DNA of 40,155 bases from Acidimicrobiia bacterium (GTDB lineage: Bacteria > Actinomycetota > Acidimicrobiia > IMCC26256 > PALSA-555). The DNA lies in the NCBI GenBank assembly GCA_035948415.1, contig DASZJD010000126.1, positions 1 to 40,155 on the forward strand, written 5' to 3'. The notes beneath the pieces were generated by a model. The model did not search any database. It saw only the letters and a list, made by a program, of their open reading frames with translations, and was not told the DNA's origin. Below, one piece after another: positions 15,674 through 24,136 of the stretch. Numbering within the stretch: the stretch's first letter is position 1; every line of letters starts with the position of its first letter. Both the position numbers and the translations under genes were made by a program.

Positions 15674-18133
15674 CTGCAGCAGTTCTGGCGCTGGCTCGGC
15701 CTGAATCTCGGCAAGCATTGGATCGTCGTCCTCGTCGTCGGCGGGCTGGCCACCCTCGTCCTGGGGTACGGGGCCACGAACCTCAAGTTCACGACCGGCC
15801 AGGACAGCTACCTCAACAAGAGCGATCAGGTCTACAAGGACAGCGTCGCGTACCAGAAGCTGTTCGGGGGCGAGGCCATGGTCGTGCTGGTCACGATGGA
15901 CCGCGGGCACACCGTGCGCGAGCTCTTCACTGCGAAGGACATCGCGCAGTGGAAGGCGATCGAGCAGGAGCTCCGTCAGAGCGGACTGATCAAGAGCGTC
16001 GTCAGCCCCCTCACCGCCCTCGAGTTCAACCACGCACTGGTGTCGAGCCCGACCGGCGACCCGACCCAGAGCGTCGCCGGCAAGATCCTCGTCAGCGCCA
16101 CCGCTCTTGACCCATCGGCCGCCGGCCGGGCGGCGCGCAACGCCGACTCGGTCACGACCCTCCAGCGCCTCAACGCAGTCCCGAGCTCGGGGCGGACCCT
16201 CGATAACCCCGCCTACCTGGACTTTCTGCTCCACGACAACCAAGGAAAGATCCGCAAACCCCTGCTCGCGAACTTCCCCGATGACCGCCACGCCCAGATC
16301 GTCGTCCGCCTGCCCGGCAACGAATCGATCAAGGCTGAAGGCACCGCGTCGGTCTTCGTGCAGAACGTCGCGAACCGAATCAGGTTCGGCTCGTCCTCCG
16401 TCGTGGCGACCGGGGCGCCGGCGCTGCTCAAGAACGTCAATGACTACCTGACCGGCGGCATGCTCACCCTCGGCGCCATCGCCCTCGCCGTCATGGCCTT
16501 GATCCTGCTCGCGCTCTTCAGCGTCCGGTGGCGGCTCCTCGCCCTCGGCGTCGTCGTCATCGGCGTGATCTGGGCCTTCGGGATCGTCGGCTACCTGGGC
16601 CTCCCACTCACGATCGTCACGATCGCCGGTCTCCCCGTGATGCTCGGGATCGGGATCGACTACGCCATCCAGCTGCACGCTCGGGTCGAGGAAGAGGTGG
16701 TCGTCGACCGAGCGGCGCACCCGATCCAAGAGACGGCCCGCAACCTCGGCCCGGCGCTCCTCGTCGTCACCTTCGATGCCATCTTCGCCTTCGCCGCGCT
16801 GCGCTTCGCGAAGGTGCCGATGCTCCGCCAGTTCGGTTTGCTGCTCGCCGTGGGCGTCGCCGCGATCTGCTTCAACAGCATCATGGGCACCCTCGCCGTC
16901 CTCGGCATTCGCGAGTACAAGTCGCCGAGCAAGCGCAAGGACTTCCGGGCCGGTCCCCTCGGGCGGCTCGTCGTCTGGCTCGGCAAAGTCCCGTCGAAGT
17001 TCGCGGTCGGCCTCGCCGTCGCCAGCCTCGTGGTCTTCGTCGCCGGGATCTCGGTCGAGGGCAAGCTCGTCCTGCAGACCGACCCGCTGCAGTGGGTCAA
17101 CCAGCACTCCCAGGTCATCCGGTCCCTGAACGTGCTGAATCGGGAGACGGGGTCGTCGAGCGAGCTCGGCGTCTACCTGCAGTCGAAGGAGGCCTTCAGC
17201 GACACCACCGTCGGCTACCTCGACCGCTTCACGCGCGGCCAGCTGCAGCAGTACCCCACGACCCTGCTCACCGGCACGAGCATGGTGGAGGTGGTGAGCG
17301 ACCTGAGCGACGTGCCCGGTGGCCAACACGTGACGCCGACCGGCGCTGAGGTCCGCGCCGCGTACGACGTCGCGCCGAGAGACATCCAGCTCTCGACGGT
17401 GGCGAACCGACAGAACGCCATGAACCTCATCTTTCGAACCGGCCCGAGCGGGCTCGACGCCCGCGCGAGGGTGGTGCGAGAGATTCGCAAGACGTCGCAT
17501 CCGCCCGCGGGCGTGCGGGCCACCCCGTCGGGGCTTGCGGTCGTCGGCGTCGGCCTGCTCGACAACCTCGAGGCGAACCGGGTCGAGCTCACCTACCTGG
17601 CGATCCTGTTCGTGTTCCTCTTCCTCTCCGTGCGGCTGCGCAGCGTCATCCGCGCGCTGCTCTCGCTGGTCCCGGTCCTCATCGCGGTGGGGGCCGCGTC
17701 GCTCATCGCCTACGCGCTCAGCCTGAAGCTGAGCCCGCTGACGGCCGTCGGCGGGCCGCTGGTCGTAGCGGCGTGCACCGAGTTCACCTCGCTGATCCTG
17801 CTGCGCTTCGTCGAAGAGCGGCGGCGAGGGTTCTCGCCGCGCGCGGCCGTCGACGTCACCGCGTCTCGCACCGGGCGCGCCTTCTTCGTGTCCGCGCTCG
17901 CAGCGGTCGCCGGAGTGGCGGTGATCGGCACGTCGTCGTTGCCGCTGCTCCGCGGCTTCGGCATCGTCGTCGGCCTGAACGTCGCCATCGCGCTGCTGAG
18001 CGCGCTCAGCGTCCTCCCGCCGATCCTCGTGTGGGCCGAGCGGCGTCGCTGGGTCACACGGGGCCTCGTTCCCGAAGCCGTCGTGAACCAGGCGCAGGCG
18101 ACCGAGGACACGGTTCCGGTGGCGTCGGCGTGA
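15674..18133 (+). CDS. RND-superfamily exporter, HAE3/MMPL type
   Basis: The protein has about 819 residues if translation starts at CTG 15674; the frame itself stays open back to GTG 15311, but that part looks non-coding. Topology is the RND pattern: one membrane segment (residues ~15-38), a periplasmic-type loop (~40-250), five to six segments, a second large loop, and six more segments. GLPVMLGIGIDYAIQLHARV is the TM4 signature with the proton-relay Asp seen in HAE3 transporters. Each half has such a unit; the second (VGGPLVVAACTEFTSLILLR) has Cys/Thr/Glu instead of Gly/Asp. Relatives export lipids, hopanoids or siderophores. No fusion-protein or lipid-synthesis gene is adjacent, so the cargo is unknown. 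Confidence 0.85.
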   Translation: MQQFWRWLGLNLGKHWIVVLVVGGLATLVLGYGATNLKFTTGQDSYLNKSDQVYKDSVAYQKLFGGEAMVVLVTMDRGHTVRELFTAKDIAQWKAIEQELRQSGLIKSVVSPLTALEFNHALVSSPTGDPTQSVAGKILVSATALDPSAAGRAARNADSVTTLQRLNAVPSSGRTLDNPAYLDFLLHDNQGKIRKPLLANFPDDRHAQIVVRLPGNESIKAEGTASVFVQNVANRIRFGSSSVVATGAPALLKNVNDYLTGGMLTLGAIALAVMALILLALFSVRWRLLALGVVVIGVIWAFGIVGYLGLPLTIVTIAGLPVMLGIGIDYAIQLHARVEEEVVVDRAAHPIQETARNLGPALLVVTFDAIFAFAALRFAKVPMLRQFGLLLAVGVAAICFNSIMGTLAVLGIREYKSPSKRKDFRAGPLGRLVVWLGKVPSKFAVGLAVASLVVFVAGISVEGKLVLQTDPLQWVNQHSQVIRSLNVLNRETGSSSELGVYLQSKEAFSDTTVGYLDRFTRGQLQQYPTTLLTGTSMVEVVSDLSDVPGGQHVTPTGAEVRAAYDVAPRDIQLSTVANRQNAMNLIFRTGPSGLDARARVVREIRKTSHPPAGVRATPSGLAVVGVGLLDNLEANRVELTYLAILFVFLFLSVRLRSVIRALLSLVPVLIAVGAASLIAYALSLKLSPLTAVGGPLVVAACTEFTSLILLRFVEERRRGFSPRAAVDVTASRTGRAFFVSALAAVAGVAVIGTSSLPLLRGFGIVVGLNVAIALLSALSVLPPILVWAERRRWVTRGLVPEAVVNQAQATEDTVPVASA

Positions 18134-18246
18134 CTCGCGATCACTCGAACCGCGAGCCGTCCGCGAGGCCGCCCCCGTGCCGCTGACTCTCGTCGCCGTC
18201 GCCCACGATCGCCGGACCGGTACCCAACGTCCCCAGGAGGCCCGCC

Positions 18247-18543
18247 GTGCCGTTCATCCAGACCATTGAGTTCCAGACCACTCAAATCGATGAGTTCGAT
18301 GCCGCGATCCAAGCCTGGCTGGCCAAGTCCGCGGCCTGGCGGTCCACGAACCGATCGGTCCGAACCAAGGACCGCGATCGGCCCGACACCTACGTCCAGA
18401 TCGTCGAGTTCCCGTCCTACGAGGCCGCGATGGAGAACTCCAGCCATCCCGAGACCGCCGAGCTGGCCGAGCAGCTGGCGAAGCTCTGCGACGCGCCCCC
18501 AGCGTTCCGCAACCTCGACGTCATCCGGGAGGAGCTCACCTAG
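18247..18543 (+). CDS. small ferredoxin-like-fold (ABM-like) hypothetical protein
   Basis: The protein has 98 residues from GTG 18247 behind AGGAGG (spacing ~6). Its layout is strand-helix-strand-strand-helix: PFIQTIEFQTTQIDEFDAA, then DTYVQIVEFPSYEAAMENSS, then a helix and a final short strand. This resembles dimeric alpha/beta-barrel proteins (antibiotic biosynthesis monooxygenase / EthD class), especially 'Y.qIvEFpSyeaAM.NS'. Such proteins bind small hydrophobic molecules. The catalytic role is unknown. It lies 113 bp after the exporter and could be transcribed with it. Confidence 0.65.
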   Translation: MPFIQTIEFQTTQIDEFDAAIQAWLAKSAAWRSTNRSVRTKDRDRPDTYVQIVEFPSYEAAMENSSHPETAELAEQLAKLCDAPPAFRNLDVIREELT

Positions 18544-18712
18544 CCCGGCCCCGTCGACCGGCCCGGACCGGCCCGCGGCGCTCCGGCCCCGAGCCTCCGC
18601 CGCGGCCCGAGCGGCGTGCACTCACGTCAGGGTCTCGACCGGTGCGTCGTCGGCCGCTCGGGGCGGTTCCGGACCACGGATCTCCGGCCGGCTCCCTCCG
18701 GGTTCGGCCGAG

Positions 18713-19891
18713 TTACCGAAGCTGTGGGCAGTGGTTACTGGCCGCCTGGGCCAGGTCGTCCGTGGGCGTGAACTGGAGCGTTGTCCGGTCGACGTTCCAG
18801 GTGAAGACCTGGGTGTCGCCATCGGTCGTGTGATCCGTCACCTGCAGGACGAACGTGTTCGAATCAGGCCCCGGGGGAGTCGCGAAGTCCTGCGACGCCG
18901 CCTGCTTGATCGGCGGCGGGAACGGCGCACACTGAGACGCCGCGTTCTGCAGCTTGCTGATCGCGCGCTGCTCCGCGGTCGGGCCGGCGGCGCTGCTGGG
19001 CGGCGGGGCCGGCGCCTGGGTCTGTGGAGTCGTTGCCGGCGTGGTGTTGGGGGTGGTCGCTCCGACCGGCGTGTCGTCCCCGGGTTGGCTGCCGTCGGTG
19101 CCCCGCCTGCGGTTGAACGGCTTCCCGCTGCTCGGGTCCACCAGCGTGAACGTGTCGATGATGATCGTGGTCTTCTGGATGATCGTGATCGAGGTGCCGG
19201 TGAAACCTGACCACCTCGGTCCGTAGTACGTCGGGGTGTAGCCAGGGGTGTAGTAGGTCGGCGGCGTGAGCGGGTTCCCGCAGTAGCACTTCGTCACGGG
19301 CTCACCCTTGTCGTCGACGAGGACAGCGGTGCCGGCCTCCAGGACCGAGCGAATGGTGGTGGCCCGACCGTTGGCGTAGCCGTGGTTGGTGACCAGTGTG
19401 TCGCTGCGCAGGAGCACCGGGGTCAGCCCGTTGACATAGGACGGGATGTCGGTGGTCGTGATGCCAAGCACGGAAGCCCACGCCGCGGCCTTGCTGGGGT
19501 TCTGCTCCAGGTACAGGACCAGCTGGTTGCGGTCGCAGGTCCTGGTGTCGAGGGTGCCTCCGTAGAGGCCGACGTGGGACCCGTCGACGGTGGTCGCGCC
19601 GGCAGGCTGAACCGGCGGAACGCGCTGGTCGGCGCCGACCGGAGGTGCAAACGGGTCACTGGCTGAGTTGAGCGGCTCGGCGCGAAGCGAGGCACCGGCG
19701 CTGCTTCCACCCGACAGCCCCACGACCAATCCGACCGTCCCGCCGATGACCAGCAGCAACACAACGAGACCGATGAGCAGGTTGCGGTACAGGTTCGAGG
19801 GCCGGCGCGGTGGCCCGGCCGTTGGCGCGCCGTAAGCCATCGTCGGCGGACCGGTCGGCGGCCCCGTCGGCGGACCTGTCACGTTCCCCAC
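18713..19891 (-). CDS. DUF6777-type membrane-anchored protein
   Basis: The protein has 392 residues from GTG 19891. The N-terminus contains GPPTGPPTGPPT repeats, then one membrane helix (LLIGLVVLLLVIGGTVGLVV, ~39-60), placing the rest outside the cell. Residues ~100-215 hold the recognisable domain: GLYGGTLDTRTCDRNQLVLY, then KAAAWASVLGITTTDIPSYV, then LTPVLLRSDTLVTNHGY and VTKCYCGNPLTPP. This matches DUF6777, an actinobacterial extracellular domain often fused to Ser/Thr kinases; here no kinase is present. A Thr/Pro-rich linker (~265-300) and a Cys-bearing C-terminal module follow. Four conserved-looking cysteines (TCDRN, CYCGN, QCAPF) suggest disulfides. Its role is unknown. It is divergent from the SH3-repeat gene. 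Confidence 0.8.
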   Translation of the reverse strand: MGNVTGPPTGPPTGPPTMAYGAPTAGPPRRPSNLYRNLLIGLVVLLLVIGGTVGLVVGLSGGSSAGASLRAEPLNSASDPFAPPVGADQRVPPVQPAGATTVDGSHVGLYGGTLDTRTCDRNQLVLYLEQNPSKAAAWASVLGITTTDIPSYVNGLTPVLLRSDTLVTNHGYANGRATTIRSVLEAGTAVLVDDKGEPVTKCYCGNPLTPPTYYTPGYTPTYYGPRWSGFTGTSITIIQKTTIIIDTFTLVDPSSGKPFNRRRGTDGSQPGDDTPVGATTPNTTPATTPQTQAPAPPPSSAAGPTAEQRAISKLQNAASQCAPFPPPIKQAASQDFATPPGPDSNTFVLQVTDHTTDGDTQVFTWNVDRTTLQFTPTDDLAQAASNHCPQLR

Positions 19892-20076
19892 CCCCTAGCC
19901 ATCGCCGAAGGAGGTTCGGCTGGCTGCAACCCGACGACGAACCTACCGGGCTGGGGCCCGGAGGAGCAAGCGAGCCGCCACCCTCCCGCGCCTCGGCCGG
20001 AGCGCGCGGCGACATTTCGCGCCGTTTGGCCGCCCAGTTTCGTTTGGTCGGCCCGCATGCGCGTGGGATCGCTGTC

Positions 20077-20082
20077 TAGAGT
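20077..20082 (+). promoter_or_regulatory. candidate -10 (TAGAGT) for the SH3-repeat gene
   Basis: TAGAGT lies 89 nt before ATG 20172 in the 280-bp divergent region. No convincing -35 is visible, so this is only a weak candidate. Confidence 0.25.
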
Positions 20083-20171
20083 CCGCAGGACGCCGAGGGG
20101 TCCGCCGTGGCGCGCGCGTGCCGCGGCAGTCGAGCCAACCCCCGTACCGCGGGGGGAACTGAGGATCGCTG

Positions 20172-20837
20172 ATGGGCGAAGCGTTCGTCCCGACCCACGC
20201 GGTCCCCGACGACGGCCTGCCGGCGTGGTCCACGCCGGTCGCGACCGCCGCGCCGGTCGCGACCCTCGAGCCTCACCTGCGCGTCCGAGCCCTCCAACGA
20301 CGAGACGACGGGTGGGCTCGTTTTCTGTGCTCGAACGGCTGGTCGGCGTGGACGGACGGGCGCCGCCTTCGCGATCTGCGGTCGCTGTGGCTCGTCCCCG
20401 TCGGCGGGTTGCCGGCCTGGAACGATCCGAACCCGGCGCTCCCGTCCCGCGCGGCGCTGAACCCGGGACTCGAGGTGCAGCTCCTCGCGCTACGGGATGA
20501 CGGTTGGGCCGCCGTCCTCTGTTCGAACGGCTGGTCGGCTTGGGTCGATGGTCGCCGCCTGACTCCCGTCCTGGGTGCTGACGCGCCCACGGCGGACCTC
20601 GCCGGAGGCTGGGATCAAGAACTCCGGGAGGCGTGGTCGCGGCATCGTGCCCTCGTACAAGACCTGCAGGCTGGTCGCATCGACAACGACGCCTTCTCGC
20701 GGCGCGGGGTCCAGGCGGGCACGGTCATCCGGGGGGCCGAAGTCCTGCTGCTGGACTCGGTCACCGCGGGCTGGTGGCGCTACGACGGGATGCGCTTGGC
20801 CCCGAGGTCCGGCGGCGCCGCATCGGACCCGGGATGA
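20172..20837 (+). CDS. protein with tandem 64-residue SH3-like repeat
   Basis: The protein has 221 residues from ATG 20172 (GAGGATC upstream). Residues ~9-66 and ~73-130 are two copies of one domain: 'GLPAW..P....A.L.P...V..L.RRDDGWA..LCSNGWSAW.DGRRL'. The copies are exactly 64 residues apart and share CSNGWSAW and DGRRL word for word. The strand-rich pattern with a conserved Trp pair resembles bacterial SH3-like (SH3b) domains. A third part (~146-215) contains a helix (ALVQDLQAGRIDNDAFSRRG) and a short TAGWWRYDGMRL ending. No signal peptide or membrane segment is visible, so it is probably cytoplasmic. It is divergent from the DUF6777 gene; this pairing may indicate a shared system. I do not recognise a named family. 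Confidence 0.7.
   Translation: MGEAFVPTHAVPDDGLPAWSTPVATAAPVATLEPHLRVRALQRRDDGWARFLCSNGWSAWTDGRRLRDLRSLWLVPVGGLPAWNDPNPALPSRAALNPGLEVQLLALRDDGWAAVLCSNGWSAWVDGRRLTPVLGADAPTADLAGGWDQELREAWSRHRALVQDLQAGRIDNDAFSRRGVQAGTVIRGAEVLLLDSVTAGWWRYDGMRLAPRSGGAASDPG
20331..20539 (+). repeat. intragenic duplication, 192-bp period
   Basis: The bases TCGAACGGCTGGTCGGC occur at 20331-20347 and again at 20523-20539, exactly 192 bp apart and in frame. They mark the two SH3-like copies and suggest a fairly recent duplication or strong constraint. Confidence 0.75.
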
Positions 20838-21043
20838 CCTGACTGCGACGGCTCCCGGCCCGCACCCCGAGTGGTCGCCGAGGCGCCCGCCGCGGCGATG
20901 CGGTGCGGCGAGCGCTCGCTCCCGGCCGCTGGGCACCAGGCGCGCCCGGCTCCGGTCGATCGGCGCTCGCGGGTCAAGCCCCACGCCCTGCGCCAGACCC
21001 AAGTGGCAACATGCAGCGATCGTGGCCCGACGAGGAGGGTGCT

Positions 21044-21451
21044 GTGCCGATCACTCCGAATCGCGATCAGTTCGCGGCGCTGGCGTCGGCAGCCGAGGCC
21101 GACGACGCCCCGGTCACCATGCTGAACCTGCTGAAGTTCAAGGAGGTTGCGACCGACGGCGGGAGCGGCGTCGCGTCCTACAACCGGTACGGCGACTCGG
21201 TCGTCCGGATGGTCGAGGAACGCGGCGGCCGAGTGCTCTGGAGCGGCCGGGTCGATCAGGTCCTGATCGGCGACGAGGCCGCCCACGGCTGGGACGCGAT
21301 CGCGCTGGTTCAATATCCGTCACGGAAGGCCTTCCTGGACATGGTCTCCGACGAGCGCTACCTGAAGTCGCACGAGCACCGTGAAGGCGGGCTGGCCGAG
21401 ACCGTGCTCCTCGCCTGCGCGGCACGGCCACCCGGGGGGCCTCCGGACTAA
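21044..21451 (+). CDS. DUF1330-family protein
   Basis: The protein has 135 residues. GTG 21044 is chosen because GAGGAGG (21032-21038) lies 5 nt before it; ATG 21011 has no such site. The core has PVTMLNLLKFKEVA near the start and IALVQYPSRKAFLDMVSDER later, with SHEHREGGL; these are the typical blocks of DUF1330, a dimeric alpha/beta-barrel family of unknown function. The stop codon TAA overlaps the start ATG of the sulfatase (TAATG), so the two are almost certainly translated together, pointing to a role in the same catabolic or esterase step. Confidence 0.85.
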   Translation: MPITPNRDQFAALASAAEADDAPVTMLNLLKFKEVATDGGSGVASYNRYGDSVVRMVEERGGRVLWSGRVDQVLIGDEAAHGWDAIALVQYPSRKAFLDMVSDERYLKSHEHREGGLAETVLLACAARPPGGPPD

Positions 21452-23061
21452 TGGGCCGCAAGATCCTCTTCGTCACGACCGACCAGCAGCGGTACGACTC
21501 GCTGGGCTGCACTGGCAACACCATCGCTCGCACTCCCGTGGTCGACCGGCTCGCCGCCGACGGAATCGTCTACCGGCGTGCGTACAACCAGAACACGGTG
21601 TGCATGCCCGCGCGCTCGACGATGCTCACGGGCCAGTACGTTCGAACCCACGGCGTCGTCGCGAACGGCATCCCGCTCCCAGCGGACGCGCCGAGCGTCG
21701 CGGCACATCTGTCGGAGCACGCCGGCTACCGCACCGCTCTCCTCGGGAAGGCCCACTTCGAGCCGGGTTTCGACCTGACCGGGCGCTTCGAGGAGAACGC
21801 CCGCGCCATCCGCGGTGACATCGGCCCCTGGCGGGGGTTCGAACGCTCCGTGCAGGCGATGCACACCGCGGCCGCCGTGCTGGTCACGACCGACGGCCCA
21901 CAGGTCAGCGGGCCCATTGCCCACTACGGCCGCTGGTTGGAGCGCAACCATCCCGAACACCTCACGAGCTTCGCACCGCTTCTGTCCGCACGCGGCGGCG
22001 GCGACACGAGCGCGCCCGAGACCAAGAACAACCCGATCCCGCGGGCCTGGTATCACACCGACTGGGTCGCGGACCTGGTCATCGACTGGCTCGACACGCT
22101 GGAGGCTGACGAGGACTGGTTCTGCTGGATGAGCTTCCCGGATCCGCACCATCCGTGGGACCCGCCGGCCGAGGAGCTGGGCCGAATCGACTGGCGCGAC
22201 CTCGACCTCCCGCCTGGACACCCGGGCTCGGACGAAGCGATCCGCACGGTGCTGTCCCGGAAGCCCGCGCACTGGCTCGCGTGGTGGGAGGGGCGCTGGC
22301 AGAACCGTGAGGGTGGGCCGGGTGGCTTCTGCCCCGGTTCCCTGACGCCGGATCAGGTCCGCGAGATCAACGCCAAGGTGCACGTGATGAATGAACTCGT
22401 GGACGAGGCTCTCGGCCGCGTGCTGCGGCATGTCCGCCAGCGTGGCTGGGAGGGCGACACCGACGTCATCTTCACCACCGACCACGGCGAGCTCCAGGGC
22501 GACTACGGCCTCCTCTTCAAGGGTCCGTTCCCGACCGACGCCCTCATGCGCCTCCCGCTCGTCTGGCGCCCGGCACCGTCGGCGGGGATCCCACCCGCTG
22601 CGATCAGCGATCCCGTCGGCCAGGTGGACCTGGCGCCGACCTTCTGCACGATCGCCGGGGCCTTGCCTCCGGCGTGGATGCAGGGCGCTCCGCTCCCGAC
22701 CGCCTCCGGGTCGGCTCGCGAGCGAGTGCTCTGCGAATGGGACAGCCAGTTCCCGAGCCACGGCATGCACCTTCGCTCCATCTACCGCGACGACTGGCTC
22801 TGCACCGTGTACGAACCGAGCACCGACGGTCAGGCAACCGGTCTCGAAACGATCGTCGGCGATCGGGTGCTGAAGCCGTGCGGCATCCACTACGACGGCA
22901 CGGAGGGTGAGCTCTACAACGTCGAAGACGACCCCTACCAGTTCTACAATCTCTGGGACGATGCGGGCTTTCGGTCGGTGCGGGCCGATCTCACCGCCGA
23001 CCTCTACGACCATCTCCCCGAGCCTCGCGGGGACCCGTTAGCGGTCGAAGCACCCGCGTGA
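21451..23061 (+). CDS. type I (formylglycine) sulfatase-family hydrolase
   Basis: The protein has 536 residues from ATG 21451. TTDQQRYDSLGC at the N-terminus holds the metal-binding Asp11; NTVCMPARSTMLTGQYV carries the C-x-P-x-R signature (Cys51, Arg55) that the formylglycine-generating enzyme converts to the catalytic residue. TALLGKAHF supplies the Lys, and FTTDHGELQGDYGL the Asp-His metal pair. The C-terminal part ends in a sulfatase-type GELYNVEDDPYQFYNLW block. No signal peptide is present, so it is probably cytoplasmic. It may hydrolyse sulfate esters, or phosphonates/choline sulfate as in some relatives. It is coupled to DUF1330. Confidence 0.9.
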   Translation: MGRKILFVTTDQQRYDSLGCTGNTIARTPVVDRLAADGIVYRRAYNQNTVCMPARSTMLTGQYVRTHGVVANGIPLPADAPSVAAHLSEHAGYRTALLGKAHFEPGFDLTGRFEENARAIRGDIGPWRGFERSVQAMHTAAAVLVTTDGPQVSGPIAHYGRWLERNHPEHLTSFAPLLSARGGGDTSAPETKNNPIPRAWYHTDWVADLVIDWLDTLEADEDWFCWMSFPDPHHPWDPPAEELGRIDWRDLDLPPGHPGSDEAIRTVLSRKPAHWLAWWEGRWQNREGGPGGFCPGSLTPDQVREINAKVHVMNELVDEALGRVLRHVRQRGWEGDTDVIFTTDHGELQGDYGLLFKGPFPTDALMRLPLVWRPAPSAGIPPAAISDPVGQVDLAPTFCTIAGALPPAWMQGAPLPTASGSARERVLCEWDSQFPSHGMHLRSIYRDDWLCTVYEPSTDGQATGLETIVGDRVLKPCGIHYDGTEGELYNVEDDPYQFYNLWDDAGFRSVRADLTADLYDHLPEPRGDPLAVEAPA

Positions 23062-23062
23062 C

Positions 23063-23110
23063 GGGACCTCGCCGCCCGCGCTCGGAGCGGCGTCGTGGGA
23101 TCTCGCCGCC
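23063..23110 (+). repeat. imperfect direct repeat in a convergent gap
   Basis: GGGACCTCGCCGCC (23063-23076) recurs as GGGATCTCGCCGCC (23097-23110), 13 of 14 bases identical, between the sulfatase stop and the convergent small gene. Its purpose is unknown. Confidence 0.3.
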
Positions 23111-23123
23111 GGGAATCCTCGGG

Positions 23124-23378
23124 CTACGGCGAACCGTCCTCCGGGATCGCTTCCCACCACTGGCACCACCATTGCGCGCCAACCAGGATGCGCAGTTTCG
23201 GGTGCCAGCAGTACGAGATCTCGGCCGTGTTCTCCAGGTAGTAGCGGCAGTTCTCACACTGCTCCGCGCCTGACGGCTGGCCCTTCAGCACCGCGTTCTC
23301 GGCGAGATGGCGCAGCTCGATGGCCTGCTTCTCGTCGATCTCCTTGGGTTCAGGCTCGGGGATGACGTAGTCGGTCAC
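23124..23378 (-). CDS. small four-cysteine protein, HiPIP-like
   Basis: The protein has 84 residues from GTG 23378. It has an acidic N-terminus and a compact C-terminal domain with four cysteines: C41-x2-C44-x12-C57-x14-C72, in QCENCRYY, SYCWHPKLRI and QWWCQWWE. The order, spacing and aromatic residues around the last Cys resemble high-potential iron-sulfur proteins (CxxC ... C ... WC..W) and the HiPIP-like small subunits of benzylsuccinate synthase-type enzymes. It could bind a [4Fe-4S] cluster or zinc. There is no Tat signal, unlike periplasmic HiPIPs, so it would be cytoplasmic. TAGATC lies 6 nt upstream of the start. Confidence 0.65.
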   Translation of the reverse strand: MTDYVIPEPEPKEIDEKQAIELRHLAENAVLKGQPSGAEQCENCRYYLENTAEISYCWHPKLRILVGAQWWCQWWEAIPEDGSP

Positions 23379-23491
23379 CGCTGTGATCTACCCAGTTTGA
23401 GCCTTCGGATGCAAACCTCCCGACGCAACGGCGTCCTCCCGACACCTGGAGCCGAGCTGCCGATGCGGGCGTGTCGGAGCGACGTGATCCG

Positions 23492-24136
23492 CTACGCACC
23501 AGGCCGGCGACCGGGCGTCGACCGGAGCTGGCGGGTCACCCACCCACGGGCCGGGACCTGCACCGGATGCCCGGTCGCGGTGCTTCGGACGACGTAGGTC
23601 CCGGCGATGAAGTCACCGACCCGTCGATGGCCGTTCGTGACGATCACGAGCCAGAGCCCGACGGGAAGGCCGATCGCCAGGCCGTCGATCGCCCACGCCG
23701 CGACACGAAGGAAGGAGCGAAGGAGCCCGGGCGAGCTGCCGTCCGCCCGGACGACGCGAACACCGAGCAGCGCCTTGCCGGGCGAGCGGCCGAGGGTGCT
23801 CTGCGGCACGATGAAGACGAAGATCACCAGGCCGACGACGGCGACCGCGAACCAGACGAAGGCGCGGTCGCGCACGAGATAGCCGACCGAGCGGAACTCA
23901 AAGCAGGCATGACCGCTCGGCACCTTCGTCGGGCCACCCGACTTCAGCGTGTGCCAGTCCCCTGCAGCCAGCAGCGTCGCGGCCAGGACCAACGCCATGA
24001 GCAGGAGGTCCGCGGCGTAGGCGAGGCACCGACGCCAGACGACCCGGGTCGGGTCGCGGTTGGGCTCTCGATCATCCTGACGGGGCCAGCCGGCGGCTCG
24101 ACCGCGCTTCGACGCTCCCCACCACTTCGCGGACAT
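23492..24136 (-). CDS. RDD-family membrane protein
   Basis: The protein has 214 residues from ATG 24136; the frame is open further upstream, but that part has no protein character. After a charged N-terminus (~40 residues), VVWRRCLAYAADLLLMALVL is the RDD hallmark (Arg...Asp in TM1), followed by a loop with one Cys, TM2 (FVWFAVAVVGLVIFVFIV), the conserved QSTLGRSPGKALLGVRVVRA, and TM3 (WAIDGLAIGLPVGLWLVIV) with GHRRVGDFIAGTYVV. RDD proteins are three-helix membrane proteins, some linked to Na+/H+ exchange. Convergent neighbours give no clue. Confidence 0.8.
   Translation of the reverse strand: MSAKWWGASKRGRAAGWPRQDDREPNRDPTRVVWRRCLAYAADLLLMALVLAATLLAAGDWHTLKSGGPTKVPSGHACFEFRSVGYLVRDRAFVWFAVAVVGLVIFVFIVPQSTLGRSPGKALLGVRVVRADGSSPGLLRSFLRVAAWAIDGLAIGLPVGLWLVIVTNGHRRVGDFIAGTYVVRSTATGHPVQVPARGWVTRQLRSTPGRRPGA

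Noticed and set aside
14975-17500. Open frame of 841 codons on the minus strand
   Set aside because: It is antisense to the EAL domain and the exporter; the product is Asp/Glu/Arg/Gly low-complexity text with no domain pattern, as expected from a mirrored high-GC coding frame.
21011-21043. ATG 21011 as start of the DUF1330 gene
   Set aside because: It has no ribosome site and adds a segment outside the family; GTG 21044 has GAGGAGG at good spacing.
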